Assembly (NCBI GenBank): GCA_033030425.1
Contig: JAUFSD010000001.1
Span: 2,976,001-3,040,000 of the forward strand
From: Verpa conica
Taxonomy: Eukaryota; Ascomycota; Pezizomycetes; Pezizales; Morchellaceae
Direction: 5' to 3'
DNA length: 64,000 nucleotides
The notes beneath the pieces were generated by a model that made no database searches, was not told the DNA's origin, and worked only from the letters and a program-made list of their open reading frames with translations. The position numbers and the translations under genes are program-made. Below, one piece after another: positions 43,789 through 57,045 of the stretch (position 1 is the first letter of the stretch; each line of letters starts with the position of its first letter).

Positions 43789-46385
43789 ATGGCCTCCTCT
43801 TCTAGACCTCCAACTTTTGCTCGGAGCGGTTCATCATCTCTAACCGCTACTACCTCTATGTACCAGCCATCTGCCGTCGGCTCCTTCGCTACGAACGGCT
43901 CCACCTCTGTGGCTTCAACCCCTCAAGGAACCCCTCCTCCTCCACCCCCGCATTCAGCCCGCATGGATGACTCGAAACCTACAATATTCACCGTAAGTTT
44001 GCCTCTGTTACTGTGGGAGGATCAAGGGAGGCGGGTTATGGTTTAGGGGCTGCTAATAATTAATTGTGTAAATTATAGGCCACCTACTCCGGTGTTGCGG
44101 TGTTTGAAATGCCAGTAAATAACATTGCAGTGATGCGAAGACGCCACGATTCGTGGTTAAATGCAACCCAGATCCTCAAGGTAGCAGGTGTAGAAAAGGG
44201 GAAGCGGACAAAAGTCCTAGAAAAAGAAATTCTCAATGGCCAACATGAGAAGGTTCAAGGAGGATACGGGAAATACCAAGGGACATGGTATTGAAACACT
44301 TCCCCCTATAATCATACAATAGCACTCGCTGACATTTACTAGGGTTGACTTTGAGCGGGGTCGAGAATTTTGCCGCTCATATGGTGTAGAGGAATTGCTT
44401 GCTCCTTTACTCGACCTTGATGTTCTGGCTGCCAGTGGAGCCGATTCAACTCCCACAAAAGAACAGGCTATGGCTGCAAAACGGAAGCGAATGTATAATA
44501 CCAGCTTGAGTCAGACGAATGGGAACACAGGCCCTTTATTCCCCCCTATATCCTCTACAGTCACCAATGCCTTTAGTGCCCTCAGTAAATCTACGTCACG
44601 AATGGATTCACAGGAGACTCGTACAGCATTCTCCCAAAACTCCACTGTGGCATCACAGGGTACTGTTCGCCCACACGAAACACATAGTCAAGAGTCTTGG
44701 CCTCCCAGTCTCCCAATAGAGACCAGTTTTGCATCTCAAACCCAGCCTGATTCTGCATATGGTTCTCAAAATCTGCCTGTCCCGGAACGCGATTCGCAAG
44801 AACCCCCACGAAAACGAGCACGGCCTTCAACCCCACTTAATGAAGCCCCTGCCCATTTTTTCCAACCTCATGTTGATACTCCATTGAGGCCTGTACAGCC
44901 TGTAATAGCCGATCATGTGCCAAATGCGGAACAATCACGGCAAATATTAATGAATCTCTTCATTAATCCTGAGACTGATTCGTCTGTGCTCGCCCAATTG
45001 GATACGCTCACTTCAGACCAGATCGATATTCCCCTTGACTCAACGGGTAGTGCTGCGATCCACTGGGCAGCGTCTCTAGCTCGTGTTCCTCTTATTCGAG
45101 CTTTAATAGCAAAAGGTGCTTCGATATATAGGGTCAATCATAGTGGCGAATCGGCACTGGTCCGTGGGTGCTTTGTGACCAACAATTTCGACCAATTTTC
45201 CTTCCCTCAGCTTCTGAACCTCCTCCACCCCACTATCCCTATCGTCGACAACAATGGTCGAACTATTTTACATCATATTGCTGTTAAGTCCGGGATGAAA
45301 GGAAGGAGCGCAGACAGTCGCTATTATCTTCATTGTTTGTTAGAGTTTGTGGCTAAGCATGGTGCCTCCTCTACTAGTCAACGTACAGGTGGTCCGAAAG
45401 TGATGAGTTTGGCAAGATTTATTGGGGAGATTGTCAACGCTCAGGATAAAAGTGGGGATACTGCGCTGAATATTGCTGCCCGTATAGGGAACAAGAGCAT
45501 TATCCAACAATTATTAGAAATAGGTGCAGATTCTAGTATACCAAATAGAGCAGGGTTGAGGCCCATTGATTTTGGTGTTGGAGGGGAACCTGCGCCGGTA
45601 CCAAGCCGAAGAGAGCAAACTTGGATAGCGCCACCTGTTGTTGTGCAAAAACGGCAGGACATTGTTAACTGTAAGTCATTCAACTCATATTTATACTTTG
45701 ATTTTCCTAACATAGCCTTTGCTTTTTAGTGATAAAAGATGCTATTGCTGGTCTTGAGAAGGACTTCCAGGGCGAGATTGAGGCAAAGCAGGAGCAGGTC
45801 ATGGCAACCCTAAATCAATTGAGAGAAGTCACTTTGAAATTGGGCAAGGAACGTGAAAATATGAACCAGCTCCGCCAGCGAAGTAGACAGCACGCCGAAC
45901 TTCGACAGCACTGTCAAAATCTACGACGGGCTATTGAGGAAGAGAATTCTCGGTTCCGGGAAAAGCTTGGGACTACGAATGGGAATGCACCGGGTATGAA
46001 TGGAGAGCCAATAGAGCCTGATACTCCATTTAAGATTCAACCCGAGTTGTTGACACCAGTTACGGATGTCAGGAGTATGAGTACACAGCAAAAGGAATAC
46101 TTGCAATCTCTGCCGTCAGCATCGGTTCTCAAGGCCCGGGCGAGAGCTTATAGGACCAATGAGGATATGCTTAGGGAGGTTGCTAGTAGACTACACGACC
46201 GGAGCACTGAGCTCGAGGATAAGTTCCGGAGGGTCGTTTCGCTGTGTACAGGTGTCGATGAAGACAGGGTTGACTCACTACTTGAAGGTCTTGTGCAAGC
46301 TGTAGAGAGCGATCCGGGAGAAGTGGACACTGCTAGAGTCAGTAGCTTTTTGAGGAAGGTTGATGAAAGCATGTCAAGGGATTGA
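43789..46385 (+). CDS. MBP1: APSES-ankyrin transcription factor, MBP1/Res type
   Basis: DNA-binding subunit of the MBF complex that controls G1/S genes. Exons 43789-43992, 44079-44287, 44343-45670 and 45730-46385, with introns of 86, 55 and 59 nt, give 798 residues in phase. The APSES domain (residues about 68-160) is conserved: [61 protein letters not shown] serine/glutamine-rich linker with a basic cluster (EPPRKRARP) as probable nuclear signal follows. Ankyrin repeats come next ([40 protein letters not shown]), and finally a coiled-coil C-terminus for partner binding. Choice of MBP1 over its paralogue SWI4/SWI6 type rests on the intact APSES domain plus ankyrins. The 60-residue leader before the domain is unusually long and serine-rich. 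Confidence 0.92.
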
Positions 46386-47283
46386 TCTTTGTGAGGATAT
46401 CAATTTATATAAGGTGTTGTTTGGGAAATGAATGGTATGGACTTTGTTGGATCTTTTGGGCCATTGTGGATTTTTATAGGCGTCGTTGATACGTATTTCG
46501 GGTTATCTTCATTTATTCTTTTTTTCACCTGGGTGCTTTGAGGATTGTTTTATTATCTTTCCTTACAAAAAAAAAAGAGGAGACGGAGTGGGCCATCGTC
46601 AATTTCTTTCTTTGGGAGTGGTGCGGTGCATCTGGCGTCCAATACTTTTTTCAGACCTTTTTTATATTTCTATACCGCCTCATTCTATTCTTTACCTAGC
46701 TCATATCGAATAACCCTTTATCCTTATCTTCACGGTAGCTTTAGTTACTAATATCTTGTTTCTTTCTTCGCCCTTCTGTTTATACGTCATGTATTTTTCT
46801 CTTTCTTCCTTTTTGTTTTAGTGGTGAGATCGGTTTTGCGGGAAGGAGGTAGATTGATAGGTAACGAGGAGAGTCAAAGCTCTATTGTACATAGCGATAT
46901 TTGTGCACCGGAAAATAAACTCTTGGAGTGTGGGTTTCCTATTTTATTATACATGTTCAGTGAGCGTGAGAAATAGAGGTCTCGAATTTCTTGTTTAGCT
47001 ATTTCTTAGTGGGGAATGTAGCTTAGATCCCAGCTAGAAAGACTGATATGAGATCACACCTTAGCTCTACAAATTATACACATTAATATAATTCTGTCGA
47101 AATTTACCAGAATACTTGGACTAAGCACTGGTTCTATGTGCTTTTATTTATTTATCGCCAAACTCAGCGGGCATCATGGAATATACATGTATATACCCCC
47201 TTACATCCGAGTGAGATCTGATGAACTATATTTTTTTGTCCCTTTCGTTCTTTCTACATCCTTACCTCTAACACCCCCTCAAT
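46386..47283. other. Intergenic between convergent genes
   Basis: T-rich 3' region of the MBP1-type gene and the 3' end of the acetyltransferase gene. No further gene. Confidence 0.5.
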
Positions 47284-48102
47284 CTAACGTCTCTCAACCT
47301 CCGGACCCCTTTTCGCCATAGCCGTAAGAGTATCATCAGTCAACCTCATAACCTGCCATTCCTTACCCAAGTTCTCCGCACCAATACTTTCATAAAACTT
47401 GATCGATGGCGTATTCCCTATATATATATATGTATTAATAAAAAACCTAACCCATAATAAAAAAAAAGATAAAGTTCTGAAAACAACTCACACTTCAACA
47501 CACTCCACTCCAACCTCGCTCCATTGATCTCCAACACCTCCTGGGCGAGTGCGGCAAGAAGTGCAGTACCAAACCCACGTCCGCGGAACTCGGGACGTAT
47601 GAATAGGTCTTCGAGGTAGATACCGGGCTTAGCACGCCAGGTACTGTAGTTGTTGAAATACCTAATCAAAAAAAAAAAAAAAAAAATACATGTTAGGAAT
47701 AGATATTATAGATAAATAAAAAACAAATTGAGTAGCTGTTTGTAGGGGGGGGGGGGGGGGAGAACTTACAATGCCATTCCAGCTGGTTTCTCGCCATCAA
47801 AGATCAAAAGTGTTTTTGCATAGGCTTTTGATCCTTCTTTTAGTCCTAGGGTGTCGGTGAGGGTTTCGACGGTGGCGAGTACTGCGTCGGGTTCTTTCTC
47901 GTAGACGGCGAGTTCGGTGATGATTTCGAGGATGAGTGGGACGTCTGTTTTTTTTAAATTAATTTATTTATTTAGTTTTATGGTTTTTCTTTTTCTTTTT
48001 CTTCTCTTTCTTTCTATGATTTAATGGTATGGTATGGGAATGGAATGGAATAGTGTTAGTCTTACCAGAAGCGACGGCATGGCGAATGATTGGTTTTGCC
48101 AT
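47284..48102 (-). CDS. GNAT N-acetyltransferase (diamine acetyltransferase-like)
   Basis: Transfers acetyl from acetyl-CoA to an amine; similarity is closest to spermidine/spermine or thialysine acetyltransferases. Four exons (48102-48066, 47944-47770, 47661-47492, 47417-47284) give 171 residues in phase, the normal size. Features: [20 protein letters not shown] start, [12 protein letters not shown], the [20 protein letters not shown] strand, the acetyl-CoA loop [14 protein letters not shown], and a [20 protein letters not shown] end typical of the SSAT group. Introns carry long homopolymers, including an A tract near 47667-47686 and a G run near 47745-47760. END3 lies divergently 468 bp away. 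Substrate is not decidable from sequence. Confidence 0.88.
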
Positions 48103-48570
48103 TTGTTTAGGAGATAAGTTTAGTCTCTGGGAGGGGGGGTTTCGACAAGAGAGGGCCGTTAGATTGCGGGGTTCAGACTCTTGTAGTGGTGGGGTTGAGT
48201 TGAGGGAAGGAGTGAGTACAAATACAAGTATCTATTGGTATGTATGCATGCACAGAACATGTGTTTATGCAACTATTGTTTTTCTTTCTTTCTAGAAGAT
48301 GAATAATTCCCTACTCAACCAAGATCAATAAGAATCAATTATAGAGTCCATCTACTATTTTAAAAAGGAACGATTGGTTCGTGTATTCACGGATCACGGG
48401 CGGCTGATTGTTGACGACGCCTCTTCCCCCCCCCCTGTCGAACCTAAGAGCCGCCGTCTCCCCCGTTTATAGTAAAGTACGCATCTCGAGTTTCCCTCCA
48501 CACCCCCCCCCCTCTAGGAATAAGCTCTACAACTACCCCCATCAATAACACACCTATACATTAGCCTGCC
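48103..48570. promoter_or_regulatory. Divergent promoter, GNAT gene / END3
   Basis: 468 bp between start codons, with C-runs near 48427-48436 and 48503-48513 and a TCTTTC-rich leader just before END3 is absent; the END3 side instead reads CAACTACCCCCATCAATAAC. No other gene. Confidence 0.4.
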
Positions 48571-50035
48571 ATGGCATCCAAACCAATCTCAGAAGCTGAT
48601 ATTGGCAAGTATTGGGAGATCTTCAGCGCCCACTCCCGCGATGGGAAACGGATTACCGGCGATCAAGCCTACGGCATGCTCAAGAACTCGGGACTGAACG
48701 AGGACCAACTTGCAAAGATCTGGGATCTGGCTGATGTCGATAAGGATGGGGACCTAGACTTTGAAGAGTTTTGTGTTGCGATGAGGTTGATTTTCGACTT
48801 GGTCAATGGGGTACGTCATGCTTGTTCTCCTGAAAATCTTGGGGGAGGGAGTGTTGGTAGCTCGGGGGGAGCTACGAAACTCTAACAAGGAATATGGAAA
48901 TAGAAAGGGGGGAGCTAATGGCGCGTCTAGGAATTGAAAGCAGTACCTACGAAGCTCCCTTCGTTCCTGGTTCCTGAGTCAAAAGCTCATCTCGTCACCG
49001 CATCTGACGCACTCTCCAACGACCCCCCGCAGTTTGAGCGAGTCGAAGACTACGATGATGATACGCCTGGTCTTAAAGATGGCTTCGAATGGTATATGTC
49101 ACCAGGGGATAAATCAAAATACGAAGGGATCTACACTGCCAATGCCGGTGACCACGGGCAAATCCAATGTACGTCCATAGTTCTTTGGGGTAGTGGTCTC
49201 TCTTTTTTTTTGTGCTAATATCACTTATAGTTTCTGCATTGGATGGCCTTTACGACTCTATAAACGTTCCCGACACGGATATTCGCTCCGCTTGGAATCT
49301 CGTGAACCCTTCTGGGTCACCAGCTATTGGAAAAGATCAAGCACTGGTGTTTCTGCACATTCTTAACAACCGTCATGAAGGCTACCGTATCCCGCGATCT
49401 GTTCCAGCGTCTCTAAGGGCGACTTTCCAGAAGAACCAGATTAGTTATGACCTGGATAAGGTGAAGGATACAGGTCGGAGTCTTGGGGGTGGGAGGAGGG
49501 ATATGAACACAATTTCGGGGAAGAAGGAGGCGTTTGGAGAAAGTTATCTTACTAGATTGGGGGTTGGTGGGCGAGGGAACTTTAAGCATGCTGGTATGGA
49601 GTCACAACCGGTCTAGTAAGAGAATAATACTGATTTAGGTGTGGTCAAATAGGAACCGACTTCTCCTCTACAAAAGATAAAGACTGGGAAGAAGTCCGTC
49701 TTAAGCGAGAGCTTGCAGATCTTGAGACAAAAATTGCGGAAGCAGAAGCCGCAGCAGACAAGAGAAGGAACAGGGATAAATATGGAGCTGGCGGGTCAAA
49801 AGCAGCATTAGTTAAGCGGGAACTCGAGCAGATGTTGGACTATAAACGACGAACACTTCGAGACCTAGAGGAGGGTGGGGGTTCGGCGAAAGGTGGTGCG
49901 AATCTGAAGACTGTTAGGGATGATTTAGAAATGGTTAGGGAACAGGTAGATGCCTTGGAGCAGCATTTGAGGGGGAGAGAAGAGGTATTGCAGGGGCTGT
50001 ATAGGGACATTGAAGAGGAGAAGGTGAGGAGGTGA
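48571..50035 (+). CDS. END3: END3-type EH-domain endocytosis protein
   Basis: Part of the PAN1-SLA1-END3 coat complex that couples actin to endocytic vesicle formation at the plasma membrane. Exons 48571-48810, 48931-49168, 49231-49593 and 49653-50035, with introns of 120, 62, 59 nt, give 407 residues. The N-terminal EH domain has [20 protein letters not shown], the [20 protein letters not shown] helix and the calcium loop [12 protein letters not shown] second, degenerate EH domain contains [20 protein letters not shown] and [20 protein letters not shown]. The C-terminus is a long coiled coil ([20 protein letters not shown] to [17 protein letters not shown]) that binds PAN1 in yeast. The last acceptor is TAG at 49652; an upstream TAG at 49638 would break the frame. 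Confidence 0.93.
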
Positions 50036-50468
50036 TGGAAGTGTTTATTGGTATCTGCTAGTTCTTGGTGAAGGAGGGACAGTTCTAATTTAGAGAATAG
50101 TTGTATTGTTGAATAATTGTTATTTTTTGCTTCTTAAGTCTAGCTTTTTTTTGTTTTATTATAAAGGAACAGGCTTTTGTTCTAGAAACATCACTGGTTA
50201 ATTTCCTATGATTTCTGTTCCCTATTCAAGTGATAGATCCTCCGATAAGATTAATCTAATCTTCCGCGATTAGATCCCACCGTGACTGCTCTTTCCCCTC
50301 CACCCACTGCCAAGCCTCAAACCACACACTCAGCGAACTTCTGCAACTTCACCGAATCTAATCTTCAATAGAGACCACCACAAGCATCACGAACGGCAAC
50401 CCCACCAACCCACCGAATCCTTCCCTCGTACCTTTCGTCACCGACAAAAAAAACCCAAATTAATTAAA
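50036..50468. promoter_or_regulatory. RPS14 promoter region
   Basis: 433 bp. The 3' half is C/A-rich (50280-50468), typical of fungal ribosomal-protein leaders. No other gene. Confidence 0.45.
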
Positions 50469-51300
50469 ATGGCCCCCAAAGGAAAGAAGGTCGAGCGCAA
50501 GGAAGAGAACATTTCTCTTGGTCCTCAGATCCGTGAAGGTCTGTTTTTTTATTTCGTGGAACCCTTTGGGAGTGAAGGAATAGAGCAATGGGGGAGAAGA
50601 TGAAGATATTGATGAGGGAGCACGAGTGGGGGGGATATATATATGAATATAGGAACATGAAGGCTGACAAGGACGGATTGAATCCTCTCAACAGGCGAAC
50701 TCGTTTTCGGCGTTGCCCGTATCTTCGCATCTTTCAATGATACCTTCGTCCACGTTACCGATCTCAGGTGTGTTACGCCCTAATCCTACAAAAAAACAAA
50801 AAAACAATCAACATCAATAAAAAGATGAAAGTCTTTTTTTTTTTTGGCTCTTTTTTTGAATATGAGAGAATTATTACAAGGGGTAGAGGCTGACGCTTCG
50901 TTGATCCTTTCGTTCTCTTCCAGTGGTCGGGAAACTATCGTCCGTGTCACCGGTGGAATGAAGGTCAAGGCCGATCGTGACGAGTCTTCTCCGTACGCTG
51001 CCATGTTGGCTGCTCAGGATGTTGCTGCTCGTTGTAAAGAGGTTGGCGTTACTGCTCTACACATCAAGATCCGTGCTACCGGAGGTTTGTCTTCTCTCTC
51101 TCTCTCCTGGAGGAAGAGTCATAGTTGGGCTGACGGTATTGGGTATAGGTAATGGAACCAAGACCCCCGGTCCTGGTGCTCAATCTGCTCTCAGAGCTCT
51201 TGCCCGTGCTGGTATGAGGATCGGACGCATTGAGGACGTTACCCCTACGCCCTCTGACAGCACCCGCCGTAAGGGTGGTCGCCGTGGTCGTCGTTTGTAG
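50469..51300 (+). CDS. RPS14: 40S ribosomal protein S14 (uS11)
   Basis: Small-subunit protein at the platform, near the mRNA exit and 18S 3' end. Four exons (50469-50538, 50695-50767, 50924-51084, 51149-51300) separated by introns of 156, 156 and 64 nt give 151 residues. It is nearly invariant: [100 protein letters not shown] and the GRRGRRL end. The first two introns are equal in length and longer than the local norm, as is common in fungal ribosomal-protein genes. Confidence 0.97.
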
Positions 51301-52153
51301 GTGTATATGTTTGGGAAACAAAACAAAAAAACTTCGGGGAATCTTTTGTCTACTTTTTTTTTTTTTCGTCTTTTTTTTCTTCCTCTTCTCTTCTAGGTAT
51401 CTGGGTCTATAAATAAAAATCTGGGCTTGCGTCAAGAAGAGTATTTGAAGATTGATATTGTCTTTCAGAGTGGGTTCGCTCTTGCTCTTGTGTGAATAAC
51501 TTGGCTAGTGAGGTTCTCAAGAAGATGGGAGGAGTAATGTAGGGGGGGGGGTCTGATTTTAAAAGGGTATCAGGTTTGTGAAGAGAGGTCGGTGAGATTG
51601 ATATGACTGGGTGACGGTGATATTATGTGTTTTTGAATTGCCAAGCTATAGATTTTATTCCAACAAGAGATAAGCCTTTCAGACCTTTCAGTGATTAGAC
51701 AAAAGGCATACTTTATTCCCACGAATAACGAATGTAACCCCCAATAACACCAGAAACGAGCGAACGAGTGATTGTCTTATGAAGCTGGAGCATTCATGTT
51801 ACACCCACCCATATCCTCCTAAATGTACTCAGATGGTAACAAATATCTTGAATAACTCGATCGCAAAGTAGATCCAAATCTCCCTTGGGTATATAGCCCC
51901 AAAGTTAAGAGTATCATTACCTTTATTTATTTTTTGAAAAAAACAAAAAAACATTTGAGTATAAATTAGGCTATTGTGGTTATTGTCGTTTATAAAGTTG
52001 CCACTCAAGCTGACACATCACGCCACATCAGTAGAGCTGAAAACTATTTATATATTTCTAAGACCAAGAAATACATGTAAGTCAGCAGCTAACTCAAGTA
52101 TTAAAACCCCCCCAGGATACCTTCTTGTAAAACACGATATATGTAAACCAAAT
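51301..52153. other. Intergenic region
   Basis: T-rich 3' region of RPS14, then AT-rich. A frame in phase with the CorA-like gene extends up to 51974, but its upstream part has no conserved features. Confidence 0.45.
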
Positions 52154-54089
52154 ATGCTCTCAGAATCTCCAGACCCGCGACTCTCAGTCCCTAGACAGAC
52201 AAGTCCCCCGGCACCAGAAGAAGCGCGCTCATACAGAGCTTATCTGCAACGTATCCGTGAGTCCCGACCCTATTGGGATCTCACCCGCCGTCTAGAACTT
52301 AGTTTCAGCAACAAAGCCTTACCTAAACAGGCTCCCTACCAGACCGCAAACCCAACTTTCATATTAGAGTTAGCGCCAGATGGGTCAATGAAGCACTTCA
52401 GCTATGAGAAGCTCGATGAGCTGAAGGTGCACCTTAATAAGTCATTTGTCTGGGATGGGTATGGGTACACGAACATGTCGGTTCAGGGGAGGAGGGTGGT
52501 GCTGGTCACGGACCTTCAGTTGAATATATTGGAGGTCCTGGGAGATATCTATGGGATGGATATCGGGTTCTTTGCGGACCATTCACTAGCGGATGAACAC
52601 GTGAGCTACACGTCCAAGACAACGAGGGGTGTCCATTTACATGTACTCGAGGAGAAGAAACCGCCAAGTCAGAGGTTCCAGTTCGAGTACCGGGAGCTGG
52701 GCCGGAACACAAAAGATTATCCGAGTACAAGGAATGTGTGTCGGGTTTTCAAGAGGTCGGGCCCATTTAGTTGGGATGCGATATTTCAGAGGAGGTTTTC
52801 GAGGTTTACACATAATCCTCCAGATGGAGGGTTAATTACAGGTGAGTGAGTGTTTTTTGGGTCTTGAACACTTTGGTAGGTCGTGTGTTTACAAATCTAG
52901 TAAGATATATATCTGTTTGATGAGCATGCTTTCAGTGGCCCGTTTGCACGAGGGGTCTCCCGGTTAGATCTTCCCTCGTTTGTAAACTTCAAGAACGGTG
53001 AGAATGCAGCATTTGATAGGTCTCTGGGTATCTACCAACAGTATGGCTTACTGGGAAATCTTGACCGGGGGAGCCACTTCCAGGATGAATTAATCCTCTT
53101 CTTTAAAAGTCCAGATTTCAGAGCTACACGCGCTTTTGAAAGCCCTTCATATATCCTCGCCCATATACTAAAGCTCACGCTCGTCATGTGGCGCCATCTG
53201 ATAACGAGGATTGAACACTCATTCCTTGATATACTAGAGAACAGGATAGCTCCAGATGATGACCATGAGCCGTTTGGTGAAGGCTTAAGCTCAGTGAGCG
53301 CAGAGCTGTCTAAATGCGCTCACTTAGTGCAAAAGAAAACAATTCCGACTATTAGGGCACTCATTCGAGATCTCAAGGGAGAGGAGGAACTGGCAGGCGT
53401 GCTGGAAGAGTATGTGGTGCTGTGTGAAGAGATTCAATATGTTGCTACAAGAGCAGAAAAAGCACACAGTATTGTGTTGACAAAATTGACAATTATCGAG
53501 AGTAAGAAGGCTATTGAGCACTCTATAAAAGGGATTGAACTAGCAAAGAGGTTTGGGAATTTAACTTATTTGGCATTTGTGAGTATCCCTGAGAGGAAGA
53601 AAAAAAAGCACTGGAAAGTCCTGACAGTATGCAAAAAAGATTTTCGTACCTCTATCATTTGTTGCGTCCTTCATGGGAATGAATGGCTTAGAAGTCAGTG
53701 ATGATTTCTCGGCCCAGACTAAACGCGTCATTTGGGTTTTCTTCACCACATCTCTACCGCTTGTTCTCATAACTGTCTTCCTCGCAGCAGTTCCGTACCA
53801 TATACTCTCTGTAACTAAACGGGTTTTATATCTGTTTCGGAGGCGTTTCGGGATCGGTTGGGTCTCCGAGGGGGGTCCCCTTGAAGAGTATCACCCAGTG
53901 AAGGGGGACACATGGGAAGGTTACCATCAGTGGCTATGCTCACTCGGATGGGAGCGCAATGGCCTTTCCAACTCAAGGATTTTATTCGCTGTCATAAATG
54001 ATGACAACTATCAAAAAACGCAGATGACTGTAGGATTGTTAGCAGGGACGTGGTTGCATTTGGGACATGCATGGAGAAATGTAAAATAG
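52154..54089 (+). CDS. CorA-like divalent-cation transporter family protein
   Basis: Fungal CorA-superfamily membrane protein, probably a Mg2+ or related channel. Three exons (52154-52845, 52936-53578, 53640-54089), introns 90 and 61 nt, give 594 residues. The large N-terminal domain (YRAYLQRIRESRPYWDLTRR, FVWDGYGYTNMSVQGRRVVL) is the cytosolic part. A long helix precedes the pore (KAHSIVLTKLTIIESKKAIE). The first membrane helix is preceded by IFVPLSFVASFMGMN, containing the GMN signature used for ion selection in CorA; the second is VIWVFFTTSLPLVLITVFLA. The first intron needs the second of two overlapping GTGAGT donors (52846) to keep frame. An upstream in-frame start at 51974 is possible. 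Whether it transports Mg2+ is unproven in this divergent fungal branch. Confidence 0.8.
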
Positions 54090-57045
54090 GAGTCAGTGGT
54101 AGTATTTGACAAGCGTTCATACCAGGTAGAATTCCTTAGAGTCAAACCTTAGCGTGTCAGAGGGATCGCATTATCTCCTAGCCTCACGAGTGATGTTCTA
54201 TGATTACTTTTTCACAACTCCACAAACGTGGAAATTTGCCTCCATCTCATTGGCTAACGCATTGAAAGTTTTTCAGATCAAAGTACCAAGAGTGGTTGGT
54301 AGTTTAACGTTCGACTAGTCGATGTACATGCTGCTTTTTAGCTGGCAAACAAAGATCGGAGCAGCAGTCTATCGGCTAGGGACGTGTGTCTATGACCTAG
54401 GGGTCTCGATGAGGGAGAGAGGGCATTTGCGATGACATCTAACTCACAACATCGTTAGGGAGTACATTTTGATTCCTTGGAGCGAGTATATGAGTAAAAG
54501 AGGACTGGATGGAAATCGGCAGTGCACTACTGAGAAATGGAGGAACACATACCTTCAGACATCATACCAGACCTTCAAGAGGGAGGAGGATCGCAAAAAT
54601 CACCAAACACAGTCAGAGGGAGTGAGGAAAATCTTGCTTATCAACGTTATGCACACTACAACCTGCATCACTCGATCACAAGCGAATTGAGGACAACCTA
54701 TCCCTACATAGAGTCATTGCACTCTATCTAGGCATCTATCCCCCCTCCCCGGGGGAATTCATTTTTTTGTCTTTTAAGGAATGTGTGTGGGGCTAGTTCA
54801 TGGCCTGGGAAAGACATAATGGCCGTAAACGTTTCTTCTCGATAACCTGATTCCGTGGACGCGTAGGCATGTGGATGCTGGGAATTATAGAGAGAGATTA
54901 ATGAGAAGGTACTCCGGGGCTTGCATTGTTGGTCTGCCACCAATTTCGAGGGGGGTTGCCTCGGGGAAAGTCTCCATGGTCAACTTTGAGAAATCATCCT
55001 ATGAGCAGCCTTATTCCCACAAACCCTTGCAAGCCTCCACAAAAAAGTCCTTTTAGTGGCAAAATCAAGTACAGGGTACTTCGTATGCATAAGCGACAAA
55101 GGCTTGTCTAGACAGAATACCTTTTGAAACCAACTCAGTGATTGTTGGTTACACTGATATTGAACCCTGACCTAGAACCTTTATAAAACGCATTATAATA
55201 GTATACCAGATTTAGAACAGAACTCTGGAGATACTGAATTCTTCAGCGAGGGGTTCCCGTGATCACGTCTTTGGAAATCTATGGGCTGGCAATGGATTCT
55301 CGGAGCAACCAAAAGAATTTTGGAGATCAGATGATTGCGAATTTTGTATAACCAATTGCGTTAAAAATTACATAACGGACGAGTGGAGATCTCTTCGTTT
55401 ATAATCGTGCTAAAGGAGACGTTAGCAAGTAGTACAAAGTTTTTTTTAGAATTGATCTACAGCAGAGTAAGATGCACAATTATTTCCAGCGATTTTGAGG
55501 TTCCGTTGCACTAATGCAAGGCTTAAATATATATTAGTGAATTACCTAACTACACGAATTATGTGCGTCCGAGTTTCTTTGCACACATAGTACCCTGCAT
55601 AGCGATCTTCGCTGTTTGAAATCGTTCCACTGTTACAATAGTAACCTCAGCTTTCATTCGATCGTCTAAATGCGAGGCGGATCTCTTCTTTTTGTTAGAG
55701 CTATACTAATTAATTTTAAAGGCGAGCCTAATATACCCTCCAGCCCCTAGAATGAGGCTACCAGTATCACGATACCGGGGGAGCGGGAACCATAGATATT
55801 TGGGGAAATGTGAACCCGCACTAACTTAATACAGGCTCTTTATTTTATGAAGGGGATTGATTTGAGCTCATAGCCTAGAGTTACGGGTTAGATAACATAC
55901 TATAGAAAGGTATAATTAATGAGTGCCTAGGAACCGTGTGCGAGATAGGAAAGCCGGTGTCATATTACCAACAGTTGACACATCAGAGCAGGCGCTGGTA
56001 GCCGATACACAGAACGGCGCACGGTGCTTATCGGGACGCGGTTCAACACCAGGAATCTGGTGATAGGGCAGGGTAAAGGTTCCGGTGTATGTGACCTGTT
56101 GTGAAACCTTTAACAGAGCGGAAAAATGATAATACAAACTCGGGAGAGAAAGAAAAAAAAATTTATGTGCCCGAGGTAGGTGAAATTAATATCTATTCGC
56201 TGAATATTCATCCGGAAAGAAAAGAAAAGAAATGCGTCCCTGTTTCTGGCACCTGAAAATATACCGAGTGATCATTTGTGATTTTTGGTATCCCCGATTC
56301 TTCCCCTTCGAAAGAGGGGTAAGACATGATTGAAATGGTGCTCCGATGCATATTTTATATTGCATAGAGCATGCTTAGAAAACGTTGGTTTTTCTCCGAT
56401 CGGAATGTGGCTTGATTCCACCGGCTGACTTTCCGGGTGCCGCTATAACCCGAAGAAATAAAAAGGCCTAGACTTTAAAAAAACTATGGTCGGTTTTTCA
56501 TACTTGATTGGCTAGTTCTTCCTTATTATTTTAGACTGTTGCTTTTCTATAGGTATACGATAACGTGGAATGATATCAGCTAGGTCTCCCGGTTTACGAC
56601 TGGGACCTGGATCGAGATTTGAGGGTCTTGGCCACGGACCGAACGTGTTTGAGCCCATTTTCAAAGATGCAGGTCTCATTTCTAAGACATAGCACATCTT
56701 GAGACGTATTTAACTAGGTGCCAGATGTGATTGAAACTTTATGGGATTGTAAGGCCTAGTATCCAAGGCTTGAGTGATGATCAGTACCTTATCATACAAG
56801 CATAAGTGTGCATGTAAAGGCTACAAGATGAGCGTGAAGAATTTTTTATCCAGAAAGCCTTTAGCCAGATACAAGCTTATAATACTAGGCATTAATTGTG
56901 CATTCAAATAAATTAGCTGAAACTGTAATTGAACTTTTAGACCACAACCACCCAAACGAAAAACAGAAGAACCCCGGGTTCTATCATACAGTGGCTGAAC
57001 GCAAGCGTTCACTGAAAAAAAGAAAGAAAACGCCCACTCTAAATT
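54090..57045. other. AT-rich gene-poor region
   Basis: Nearly 3 kb with only short, domain-free frames on both strands. No tRNA, repeat array or splice-consistent gene was found. Confidence 0.45.

Noticed and set aside
50539..50694. Possible box C/D snoRNA in RPS14 intron 1
   Set aside because: TGATGA-like and CTGA-like words are present, but there is no terminal stem and no convincing guide region, so it cannot be supported.
55980..56060. Possible tRNA-like segment with GGTTCAACACC
   Set aside because: No acceptor stem or anticodon arm pairs with the T-loop-like word.
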